Of a DNA stretch of 64,000 bases, positions 25,755 to 36,228 are shown one piece after another (within the stretch, counting starts at the first letter, position 1; each line of letters starts with the position of its first letter). This DNA comes from Onchocerca lupi (Eukaryota; Nematoda; Chromadorea; Rhabditida; Onchocercidae). The stretch lies in assembly GCA_028564675.1 (NCBI GenBank), contig JAOVVO010000451.1:1-64000 (forward strand). The letters run 5' to 3'. The notes beneath the pieces are model-generated. The model did not search any database, was not told the DNA's origin, and worked only from the letters and a program-made list of their open reading frames with translations. Both the position numbers and the translations under genes were made by a program.

Positions 25755-28700
25755 TCAATGATGAATTATAGGCACATGCTGCATCATGGTCATTTGTTGC
25801 GTTGCGGTCACATACTGTATTATAAATGATGGTGTCAGCTTTGCGGCATTTTTTAGGCACGGAAGCTTCTTGAATTGTCTTTTCAATTCGTTTCGATATT
25901 CCGTGCTGCAATAGTATTTTTTTACTGTAAAAACTGTAGATTAAACCAATCGATATTACTATCACTAATCGTTAAGAATATCATTATATTTCCAATGCAA
26001 TATTTAGACATTAAAATATTTCATTCTAATGATTCACTATTTAGTTAATTTTCACCTTCTCCAATAATAAAATAAGCAATTGCATGAAATGCTTATATTA
26101 AAAAATATTCCCGCGTAGCTTCCTATATAAAATGACATCATTTCGGAAAATTCGAAGAATACTGTCGTCAGATAGATCACCACTGATGTTAGATGTCCAA
26201 ATCCAATAAATGCAACAATTATTTTTAATGTTTGCACCAATTCGAAATTTCTAATTGCTGAAATTAGTTGGCGTAATAGTAAGATAATTACTTCAGTTCC
26301 CAATTAATGAAAATTTCATAAAATCTTCAATAGACATGATCCTTGCCGGAAAGTTTTTTATATTGTGACAGAGACGAATCTTGATGAAAAAGATTTTATT
26401 AATTGATGGAGAATTGATTCTTCATCTATAATATAAGAGAGAATAAAGTTAGATAATGGCGTGATTGTAATAGAAATGGAGTGAAGAATTGAACTGGATT
26501 TAATAATGATTGTTGAATGAATTGAGTAAGGAGTAATTTGAGTGAAGAACTGACTAATTTAGAAGTGATTGAAAAAAACTGTATAACCGCCAGAACTTCC
26601 TTTTTATATCGATAGTCCTCGGTCTTTATAGTATACAATGATTTGCAATATGTGATCTATGCAAAGGATTTGATTATTAGGACAAAGGATAAGAGACGAT
26701 TAATACTTATAGTAAGCTTTAGTTCTTACAGCATTTCAGACAACATGGATTTTAACATTTCAAACAATGCACATGAACTCTCTCAGCAGATCGGAAGATG
26801 AAAGAATAAAATCTTTGTGCATGAATAAGTGATTCATTGCCTGAGAAATGTTACAAATTTCTGTTCTACGAAATACTTTGATTATTTCATCACATTTATA
26901 TTGCAAAATATTTCGTTTTACCATCATTCTTGACTGAAAAAAAGATGATTTCTTTTAGAGGGAAGAATTTAAAGGTTACAACTCAATTAAGTTACTTGAA
27001 TTCGTTGTTTCGTAGCACTCTTGATTCTTAGAGCGATAGGTTGTTTTTGTTCCATTTTTTGCGTTGGTTTCTCGAATATTTCTAACTGAATTCTTGAATT
27101 CTCTTTGCTGAATTTCCTTTTTTTTTTTTCTGGAGGATACAGCATATTTATTGGTCTATGAATGCATTTTTACTAAAGTATTTCTTTCTTTTCCATTTCT
27201 TCCTCTCTTAATCTCCTTCATTTTAGTTAATTTCCACATGAAACTTCAATTTCTCTCTCATTTGATAGTCTTGGCCTCTATGTTTCTCAGGAAAGTATGT
27301 ATCCTTTGAGTTTGTTCTCTAAAACTGATTAAATATTCATTTTTCCTAATTTCCCAAAAATTATCCAAAACTTTGAGAATGACCAATACCAATCTTTAGT
27401 ATTTAGTTTATGAGGAATAAATTTATCCTGATCATTGCATTACTGAAAAGAATGACTAGAGAAGCATTGGGAGAGATGAAATCAATTGGCCATATGATTT
27501 AACAGTCATCAAAGTTTCTTGAATTGAGTGATCAGGTGTCGAGTATTATATCTTCTATTCCAGCCATTAGAGTTTTCAATTCATTCTCCCATAATAATTT
27601 CCTATCAACAGCTTTTCTCATTGCTTTGTTGGTCAATCCAGTTATTTTTCCATAAACTCTTCCACTCCATTGATAATGATATTCTTCCAGATCATCCTCT
27701 TTTGTGCTAAGAAATTCGTTAGTTTGGTATTTTGCTCCATAATTGTCGAAAAATAGTCGGAATATGCTAGCATTATTATTTAAGATTAACTCAGGATGGC
27801 CTCGTCGGGCAACAGATCTTTTTAGTACGTGCAAGAAATGTCCGGAATTCGAGCAAGCAGAAATTCGCTCGAAATCTGAGATGTCTAATCATCTTTCAAT
27901 GTTTTTGTTACTATCAGACGTGGTGATAAGGTTTTAAAATCCACTATATTAGACTGAATGAAGGTAGCGTCGAGGAAGCAACTCCATTTCCAGCTTTATC
28001 ACCAACCATTAGTAATATCGATTTCAAAAAAAAATTTATTTCGGAATATCAAAAAGTCTTTAAAAATATACATCCAAAGATGCAAAGTAAGAACGCAATT
28101 TATTAATTGAAACTGTGCAATTGAATAGGTTGCAAATCCAGAATTTATTTCAAAATTCGCTCTTCCAAGCCCTTCTGAGGCATTCGTTCCGAAAATTATA
28201 TGTACTAAAGATGGAAAGACTTAAAGGCTGGTAATGATATTAAGCCGAATATCTATTTACCAAATTCTATTTCACGTGAAACAACCGATAAAAAACTCGC
28301 TTTGGAATCAAAAAATGGATAAAATTGTTTGAAATGCGGTGACGAATTTCAACAGAAATGTTCTGTCTAGCTATATGCTCAATAATGAAGACAAGAATTT
28401 AAACAATTCTTTGCTATAATCGTCAGTACAATAATTATTTTGAACTTTCTTCTGCTTTTTTTGGCTTTCTTTCCTTTTTCTGTTTTCTTCAATGAACGTA
28501 GTAGAACAGATACGATTCGAAGCAATTTCCTGATTTTGAAGACACGATAAATTAAATGGTCATAATTACCGTACCATAGTGAACTATTTTTACACTAACT
28601 TTCATCCCATTTATCATGCAACCAATCCACAACAACTATTACCAATCTTCAGCGGTGACTGAAAGTAATGGCGACAATTCTGGAACAGCTTCAATGCAGC

Positions 28701-31700
28701 TGATATCTTCAAGAAATCCTAGACAACCAGAAATTATTAGCTGTGAAAGAATATGGTATTCCACCAAAGAATTACGAATTACGAACAAGAACGGTTTTAA
28801 TTGAAAAATATGGCAAATCTATCACAATAAAGAAGTTGCTTTATAAAAATTTCATTCTTCCAAAAGAAATGATAAAGAATGAAAATCAGTAATTGATGGA
28901 AAGAATTCTCTGACTATGGAGCAATAGGTGAAAACCTAAACATTCTAGCATCGAAACGACAACAGAAAAATACATTGCAAGTTTAGATTTTGGACAGAGT
29001 TTATCAATTAAAATCGAAAAAAGAAAATTGTACTGTAAACAAACTCCAACAATTCTTAACGAAGCTGGTCGATAGAAATGAAAAAGTAGCTAGGACTCAA
29101 ATTCTTAGTAAGGAAAAAAAAATCAATTGACAAAAAACGAAACCAGAGCCATACAGTATTAAGAGAGGAACTTCTACTTTATCTGCCACAAATCAAAAAA
29201 ATCTAGCAGCGTTGAGCTAAAATCAAACCATATTCATCATATTCATATTCTTTGTTCTGATCGATATTCGAGTGACGCTTTCTATACTTCAATTCTATGA
29301 ATTTCCAGTACCGTAACCCTCAGATAATTTCCCTACTACCAAAAAAAAAGGTCCACATTGTGGTTATATTATCGATATTCATCAATTACTGTCAACCATT
29401 TAACAGCAAATAAAATTTGTGTATCAAGGACTTTATTCCATAGCAAAATCATCATCTGTACCAAGTTCTTACCTGATTTCAAGCAATGCACATGAGCTGT
29501 ATTAGTAGATCAGATGAGAGCTTCTGTACCGAGATATGGATAAGTGAGTCATTTGTTGAGAAATATTACATATTTCTATCATACAAATAATTTGATTGTT
29601 TCATTATGTTTATATTATGGAACATTTCGGTTTTGCTGACAATCTCAATATGAAAATGATAGCAACTAAATAATTAAAAAAAAAAAAAAAAAGGAGATTG
29701 ATGGTAATATGATGACACGGAAGAATGCTTCGGATAAGCCATCAAGCATTGATCAAATTTGATATTTTACTTATATCAATTAAATAACTTACTTGTTACA
29801 GACTTTGCTATGACTCGACCAAGTACTGTATAAAGGGTAATTGTTGCTAAATTAATAAAGATTGATGAAACGCTCCAAATTAAACTTGCTTGACCATTAT
29901 ATACTGCTACCACACTACAGATTACTTTCACGCTGCAAATGAAACGAAAAGACATTAACGGTAATTGAAAAATGAAACAAAAGATAGAGCGTTTAATGTA
30001 CAGTTTGAATTTAAAATGTTTGGCAATATTTTTCGTATTTTCTGCTGTCCAAAAGATCGAATGTACGAATATTCCATACACTTTTTTTAAATTTTCGACG
30101 TTGTTGGAAAATCCGAAAATTTTATAAAACACGTAATAAAGTATTTCGTAATATAGAAATATTTCTTTATAAAAGTTCTTTTTATCTCATCTTTCGATTT
30201 CTTAGTTAAAATGTTAAAATTTATTTTATTTTACCTGGAATGTTGCAAGGACCAAGGTCTTTATATATCATTAAAAAAATGAAAGTTACGCTAATTGTCG
30301 ATCAACGCTTATGTGCATAAGATCAAGGTTCATCGATTTAAAAAGGATCATCTATCTCTTCAGCTTCTCAACAATCACTTTTCAGTCGGTTTCAATCGAT
30401 AGTTAGCTAGTTAATCTGCGTCTCAAGTTGTTATTCAGTGCATAGGGAGTTAAATCAATATTCAATCACTAAGGTTCATTCATACCAAACATAAAATACT
30501 TTTCCGACAGGCGTTTATTTAGAAATTTTAAGATTTTTTAACGTTTTGCTCTTTTAGTAACAAAGTTTTTTTCGACATATTCTTTATTATAGTTTTCTCC
30601 AAGCTTATTCTCTGGTTGTATTTTTTCATTTCCTCATTATTAATTTTTCGTTTTGTAATTTTCCTAACCAAGGGAAGAAATTTGTTCCGTTTTTCCATAT
30701 CAGTCGAAAAAAGCGAAATCAAAGAAGTTTTTCTCAGTCAGAAATGAATTGATATTTTGTGGATTTTTTCTAGGAAAATTGTTACTCTGTCATGTTTGTC
30801 TGCATAAATTTGATTTCGTGTATTACTGCAATTTCTATTAATTATTTATCTAGAAAATGTAACCTACTCATTTGCAGCATTTATTATAACCATTATTAGT
30901 ATAGCGACTGCATAAAGTACAGCTGGTGCGGTTATTGCTGCGATATGAAACTTCTTTTTTATTTTTTTATACCTGCAAATAATAGTAACAATTTTTATTC
31001 AGAAATATGTCCGACTTCGGAAGAAAAGAGCAAATAATTTAGCCCCGCCATTTTGAGAAACGTAGTTACCTGTACTGCCAGAAAAGTTGGATTTACTTAT
31101 CTTGTTCAGATGCTTACCTTAAAGGTTTTAAAATGGCAATAGCTCGATCAACACCAATAGGAAACAATATAATCATTGCAAAATTTAGACCAAAATTGGG
31201 TATTAATTGTATCCAAATGCATGTCCATAAGGGTATGAAATTAATTTCGGTGAAAATAAAGTATGCAAATGCGATATGGCTAATTTGATGAAGAATGTCA
31301 CCAAATGCACTCAGTGCTATGCATATGTTGTTAACATTGTGCAGATTTCTGGAATTCTTATTAATATGAGAATCCCAAAATTATTTTAATGTCTGGAATT
31401 GAAATTTGTACTGAGTTTAACATTTGCTGCAAAAGGTTATAAATTTTAATTGAACTTTTCAAAAAAAAAAAAAAAAAAAAGAAACTGAAAACACATAAAT
31501 TTAATTTACATAAAATTATATGTTATAAAAAATTTCAACTTTTCTTTTCAGCGCATATTTCTCAAGTATTCTCTGAATCCTTAAATCTTTCATTCTAATC
31601 TTGCTCGATGGCACTATACCTCACTTCTTCTCTATTTTACTATTCTATACAAAAACTGAGCAATAGGGTAGTGGCCAATGATCAAACTGCTATTGCTGAT

Positions 31701-31861
31701 CAAATAATCAATATGGATCAAAAAATAATTGTAAATATTCAATCAATGATTTACTTGCTCTGAATAGTAGTCACAATGAGCGCCGTATTGCCAACAAAGC
31801 CAATCAGAAGACATAGCAGCAAAATACATATACATGGTAGGATTGGTACCAGTATAGCCAT
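25755..31861 (-). CDS. srsx: Intact Srsx-type 7TM chemoreceptor
   Basis: Serpentine G-protein-coupled receptor of the nematode Srsx family, expected in the plasma membrane, probably of sensory neurons. Six exons join in phase on the minus strand: 31755-31861 (TM1, start MAILVPILPC), 31118-31348 (TM2-TM3), 30868-30972 (TM4), 29793-29932 (TM5), 26056-26257 (TM6-TM7) and 25755-25905 (C-tail, TGA). The product is 311 residues, the usual length for the family. Family marks seen: GNTALIV in TM1, ALSAFGDILHQISH in TM2, FPIGVDRAIAILKP after TM3 (the DRY-like site) and WRSTEYRNELKRQF after TM7. The last junction supports the assignment, because only the spliced frame gives the STEYR tail. The intron between TM5 and TM6 is 3.5 kb and holds BEL/Pao debris; in the left paralogue the same intron is about 0.2 kb. 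A preceding acceptor (TTTCAG just before the ATG) suggests a 5' exon or trans-splice site that I could not place. The ligand cannot be told from sequence. Confidence 0.9.
26340..27900 (-). mobile_element. BEL/Pao retrotransposon remnant: integrase end plus LTR-like tail
   Basis: Minus-strand translation of 27532-27834 gives HVLKRSVARRGHPELI, then WSGRVYGKITGLTNKAMRK and an ENELKTLMAGIE block. This is the integrase core end and following segment of Pao/BEL pol. Further down, in shifted frames, RPIDF-like IIWPIDFISPNASLVI (about 27440-27500) and KHRGQDYQMREKL (about 27245-27290) continue the family's post-integrase region. Downstream on the same strand, 26390-26760 looks like an LTR: a TATA-like GATATAAAAAGG at about 26599-26610 and AATAAAATC at 26391-26399. 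Frameshifts and stops make it non-functional. It lies in the large intron of the Srsx gene. Confidence 0.8.
26755..26935. repeat. Direct repeat flanking the retroelement debris, left arm
   Basis: The block with CAATGCACATGA..., a G(A)GAAATRTTACA core and TATTKYAAATTTCTG resembles 29475-29645 over about 170 nt with moderate identity. The matching order is: TTTCAA(G/A)CAATGCACATGA, TGAATAAGTGA versus TGGATAAGTGA, AAATGTTACAAATTTCT versus AAATATTACATATTTCT, and TTGATT(A/G)TTTCAT. The retroelement pieces sit between the two copies. Confidence 0.55.
28690..29215 (+). mobile_element. BEL/Pao gag (DUF1759-like) remnant, opposite strand
   Basis: On the plus strand three frames together read KLLAVKEYGIPPKNYELRT, VLIEKYGKSITIKKLLYKN, then SSIETTTEKYIASLD and VNKLQQFLTKLVDRNEKVA. 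Order and content match the gag-like DUF1759 region of BEL/Pao elements, in which about 20 residues before EKYGK and the SSIE-TTIE and FLTKLVDRNEEV blocks are conserved. Several stops and frameshifts break it. Its orientation is opposite to the integrase fragment about 0.8 kb to the left, so the two are either separate insertions or an inverted, rearranged element. Confidence 0.75.
29475..29645. repeat. Direct repeat flanking the retroelement debris, right arm
   Basis: Partner of 26755-26935 in the same orientation. Its end (TATTATGGAACATTTCGG, about 29612-29630) also resembles the short intron of the left receptor copy (TTATGGAATATTTCGG, about 22588-22605). That makes this copy ancestral intron sequence and the left one probably a later duplicate. 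Confidence 0.5.
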
Positions 31862-34800
31862 TATCCCACTTGACCTGAAACTGGAAGCGTTCAAAAATTT
31901 GAAATTAATTCAAACTCGACTCGTAATTGACGTTGTTTTACGTGATTTTATTCCTTAAATTTAATTCAACATCATGCATAACTTATAAACTTCTGTAAAA
32001 GTGGCTTTGAATTCGGCTGGTAGAGCTGTATGTGCATATGAATAGAAATTGCGAACTGTTAGGCGTCCTAAGATGTCCATTGAATATATGACAAGAATAA
32101 CGAGAACTGAAACTCGAAGTAAGTCTGAATACTTCGTAAAGACAAAAACAAGAATGTAAATCGAAATCATAAATGTAAATAACACATTACTACATGCATT
32201 TTATGATTTATCAAAAGATTATTATTATGCTGCTATTCATGGCAATCATATCATAATTAGTACTTTATGAAAAATGAGAATGATTGATAGAAATCTTTTG
32301 AATGGATGCAAATGAGAATTAGTAGAATTTAATAAAGTTATTTACAAATCATTTCAGAAATCCTACGCAATTTTATCAAAGTTTATTTCGCGTCAATCAA
32401 CAATTATTCGGCATCTTTTGACGCTTGCACACGGTCAACCGTTTATGATGAAGTAAGAAATGAGCGAATCTTCAATAAGGTTGTTTGCTTGATGCCTTCA
32501 ACGTTTATTTAAAATTGATCTTTTATGATAAGCTGCTCAGGTGAGAGAATCGGAATTTGCATAAATCTTGACGAATTTATTGATTTGACGATAATTACTA
32601 ATTTGATGAAATTACTACAGAAAGTGAAAAATGAAACAGATTGCAATTTGGATATATCCAGAAGATTATGCCGTTTGCATGAAAGTAAATTATACTGCCA
32701 ACTAGCAAACTGCTACTTGTTATTCATCTATTATCAACTTATGAAGCCATCATTAATAGAAATTATCCGCCCAGACATTTGATATGTAGTACCACTGCTG
32801 ATACAAGCACATGCCAATTGTAGCAAGAAAAGTGACAATTATTTAGCTATTTATGTTAATCCATTTACCGGTCTTTTTAACAACAAAATCTTTTAATAGA
32901 AAGGAGAAGATAAAAATTTTTTTTAAAATATATCTTAAATTTTTTTATTCAAAAAATTATATTTTGTCAGAATTTTGTGTTCTGTTAAATCTTTTCTGAA
33001 ATAAATTATAAATTTCTACTTCGAAATATAGGAGCAAATCAAATGGAACAGCTGCTGACTTTATATTGAAATGTGTACATTATAAAATATAGAGAAATAT
33101 CTATTTCAAATAAAAAAGAATCCAGCTGGGTTTTTAAATCGTCGTTTTTGTCCAAATAAGTAGAAGTTTCTTATCTTATCCAAATGTATGGTATGAATAA
33201 TATTGTGACATGACATTAGACTTTCTGTCAAATTTAGCATAATTTTATGTTTGTTCAAAATGCCAAATCGGCAATTCTTATCTGCGAATGTTTTTTCCAA
33301 ATAAGCTTCATCACAATTTTCCAAAATATTGCTTCTCTGAAAGACAATTTCATTTCAAAGTGAAGAAAAAAGGAAAAGAAATCAATATCGTCAACCGAAG
33401 ACCATATGAAAGTAGGAAAAGTCGTAATTCATCGATCGCGAAAATTTCAAGTAGATTAGAAGGAAAAGGAAAAATAGAGTGAATTGAGATTTTTTTAATT
33501 TTAGGATATGGATTCTAATACTAGTCAATTGTTGTACGATATGAATACCAATTAATAGTAATACAGATTAGTATTAATTGGTATTCCTATCGTACAACAA
33601 TTGACTAGTATATATTAGAATCCATAAAATATATTAGAATCCAATAAATTCCAATGGATTTATCAAATCAGACATTGCATCTGACATATTTTTCAAAAAA
33701 ATTTCGCTTATCAGAACTGCTTATTGCAAAAATAAATTTGCAATAAGCAAACATAGATAACCATAACTATCACAGAAGCATCGCTCATACATTAATCTGA
33801 CTATGAGCCAAATATTGGCTGTCTAAAGGTCAGGCTGTAGAGAGGAATGCCATACGCGATTCGTGCATGATATTTCGCTGCCCTTTAGGCTGCCTTTCCA
33901 TCGTTTCTAGGCAGTAAAATCAGTCATTCTAAGTATTTCAAAAGATTGAGCTAAATTATCTGAACTCTGGGACAATCAAAAATATCTGGGATAGTTTATT
34001 CTTTAGTATAAGAGCTGTTTTTATAAAATCATATTTTGAGGTTGTTAAAATGTTTCAGTCTTTTATCCGCTGTTTACGGCTGCTGCGATTGCCCAGAAAA
34101 AATATTGGACAATATACCTCATTATCTCTTGTCAAATGAAGAGATCAAAAAACATAATATCAAGTGATTCAGTTCGATATCATTCGGGAAATGATATGCT
34201 GCGAAAATAATATCAGAAAATCAAATAATATCACACCCCGTGTATCATGAAAAGATGAGTTTTCTGAATTTGATCGGTTTAACCGAAACAACCAATCGAT
34301 CTAACTAAGTCAGTCATTCGTTTTAATCAAATCGTCTTCGTCTAGATGATAACTGATAAATGCTGTTCAATTACAAGTTTATAAATTGTAATTAGAAGAC
34401 TCTTAATTCTAAACCAATGACTTAACATAGTCTTCATTGCACCATGGTGTAATGGTAATATCACATTTTGCAAAAAATAATTTGAAAGAATAAGTCCTAA
34501 AGTTGTTTTCCAAAGAACTCGTCCTGAAATGATGGCACGAAGAATTGAAAGACACAAAGACATTCCTTTTCAGCAAGAATGCCTGCTATTTCGTCGAAAA
34601 AAAATTCAATTTTACAACGAAAATTTTGGAGCAATGAAAGGGATATAAAAAAAAGGTGAAGTAATAATAAAAGAAAATATATTATAAAGAGAAATTAGAA
34701 TATATAATACTAAAACATATAAAACTAGAATGTAATCTATGAAAACTAGAATATATAATCCTGAGAAACTAAGATATATAATATAGAAATAAATCTGTTA

Positions 34801-35320
34801 TGCAAAAGTAAATATGACAGGAAACTTTCAAATTTAATCAGCTTTTCGAATTCCCTAAAGAGTATCAAAGGGGATATAGAAGATTAAGGTGATTGAAGAT
34901 GGAAAGAAGATATTTGGGATCTGAGAAGTTGGAAGGATCGAAAACTTTGAAAGTAGTATGCAGAGAGGGTTCAAAAATTCGGAAAAATTCAAAAAGCGAT
35001 TCGAAAAAGATGATGATTTTTTAAAATTAAAGAACATAAATGCAGAATATCGTCTGAAAATAATGTGCCGCTTGATATTACGAATTTTGCAAAATGTATC
35101 ATCTTATTCCCTTACTTTCTGCATTGAGAATTGTCGGTTTTTATTTTGATTCAAGCAATCTTCAAGAATCGACGTTAAAATTATTTAAGAGTTTAGTAAA
35201 GTTGTGGAACGAACATAATAATCATTATGAATATTCCCAGTTGATCTCTGATTTATCATTATCATCTAAATGGACGTGGTTAAAGATGAGATTAAATTCG
35301 CAAGATTCTCACTACAACTA
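31862..35320. other. Upstream flank of the intact receptor and spacer to the right copy
   Basis: I could not support a gene here. A 74-codon minus-strand open frame (31961-32185) is hydrophobic but lacks a partner exon. From about 32520 to 34430 the sequence is the duplicate of about 24060-25520. It contains a foldback hairpin at 33508-33625 inside an insertion of roughly 300 nt. From 34435 to 35320 I see only AT-rich sequence with short frames that look like chance. Confidence 0.45.
33508..33625. repeat. Near-perfect 118-nt foldback hairpin
   Basis: ATGGATTCTAATA at 33508 onward is mirrored by TATTAGAATCCAT ending at 33625. The arms continue inward through CTAGTCAATTGTTGTACGATA, ATACCAATTAATA and their complements with only a few mismatches and one 3-4 nt bulge, leaving a loop of a few bases near 33566. 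A further partial copy (TATTAGAATCCA) follows at about 33632-33643. The duplicate segment in the left receptor unit lacks this stretch, consistent with insertion of a foldback element. A small-RNA precursor is the alternative. Confidence 0.75.
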
Positions 35321-36228
35321 CTACGGAATACTTCCTACTGGTGATGAGTGACGGCTACATGCGATACTGCATATTTTGATGTCATCTTTAGGATATTCTC
35401 TATTCACGGAAGCGATTTCATTTCGATATTCTGTGCTGCAATAACAATTACCAATCATTATCGTTATTATTAATCGTGAAAGATCATTAATATTTCCGAC
35501 GCAATATTTCAACATTAAAATATTCCATCTTGAGTAATACAGGCTATTTCTGTCAATTTTTATCTTTTCCAATAACAAAAAACCAAATGCATGAAATGCT
35601 TATATTAACAAATATTCCTGCGTTGCATCTTTTATAAAATTCCATCATTTCGGAAAATTCAAGAAATGGTGTCGACTGATAGATCACCACTGATGTTAAC
35701 TGCCCTAATCCACTAAATGCCACGATTTTCTTCAATTATTGTAACAGTTCGGAATTTTCTTTTTGATTCGAATATCACTGGTAGTTGCCATTAATTACTT
35801 GTTTAGAAAATGTAACTTACTCATTAGAATGAACTGGTATTTTAATCGATTTTCATTAAAAAATTCGTCTTCTCGCATATTGAGGGATTTTAGCTTGTCC
35901 CTATAAATTCGTTTCCAAGTATCACTGGTAATTGATTGCGTTAATTACGAGATTAGAAAATATGGCTTACTCATTATTCCTGCCGCTCAATAACATACTT
36001 TCTATGATTATTTGCAGTGAAAAGCGCAATATTGCTAACGAAACCAATTAAAGAACTTAGCAGAAAAATGCAAACACATTGTAGAATTGGTACCAATAGA
36101 GACATTATACCATTGGATTTGAAACAGTGAAACGAAAATGACATGAAGTTTCTCATAATTATTTCAAAAATTTCGAAACAAAGCAAAGAAACTACCTGAG
36201 AAGAAAAGCCCTCTATCCGCATATTCAC
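35321..36228 (-). pseudogene. Srsx chemoreceptor pseudogene (right copy, internally deleted)
   Basis: Only the ends of the gene remain. The TM1 exon is at 35999-36105 (start MSLLVPILQC, GFVSNIALF, donor GTATGT). The TM6-TM7 exon is at about 35576-35735 (GLGQLTSVVIY, EFSEMMEFY, AGIFVNISIS). The tail exon is at 35321-35431 or so, reading STEYRNEIASV and ending at TAG 35321-35323. The TM2-TM5 exons are missing; only about 260 nt separate TM1 from TM6. The TM6 acceptor is lost (AAAAAGAA where the intact copy has TTTCAGCA), and the TM7 donor is ATAAAA instead of GTGAAA, so the frame runs into a stop. The open frame continues upstream of the TM1 ATG to 36228. It cannot make a 7TM receptor. Confidence 0.8.

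Noticed and set aside
27743..27937. Plus-strand 64-codon frame
   Set aside because: Shadow of the BEL/Pao integrase on the other strand.
30280..30500. Possible plus-strand LTR (ATCGATTTAAAAAGG followed by a CTTCAGCTTCTCAAC region)
   Set aside because: It resembles the LTR-like TATA region at 26600 only over a few bases; no matching ends or poly(A) signal were convincing, and it lies between receptor exons.
34342..35351. Several 60-85 codon frames on both strands
   Set aside because: Low-complexity AT-rich frames overlapping each other; the plus-strand one at 35094-35351 runs over the receptor pseudogene tail on the opposite strand.
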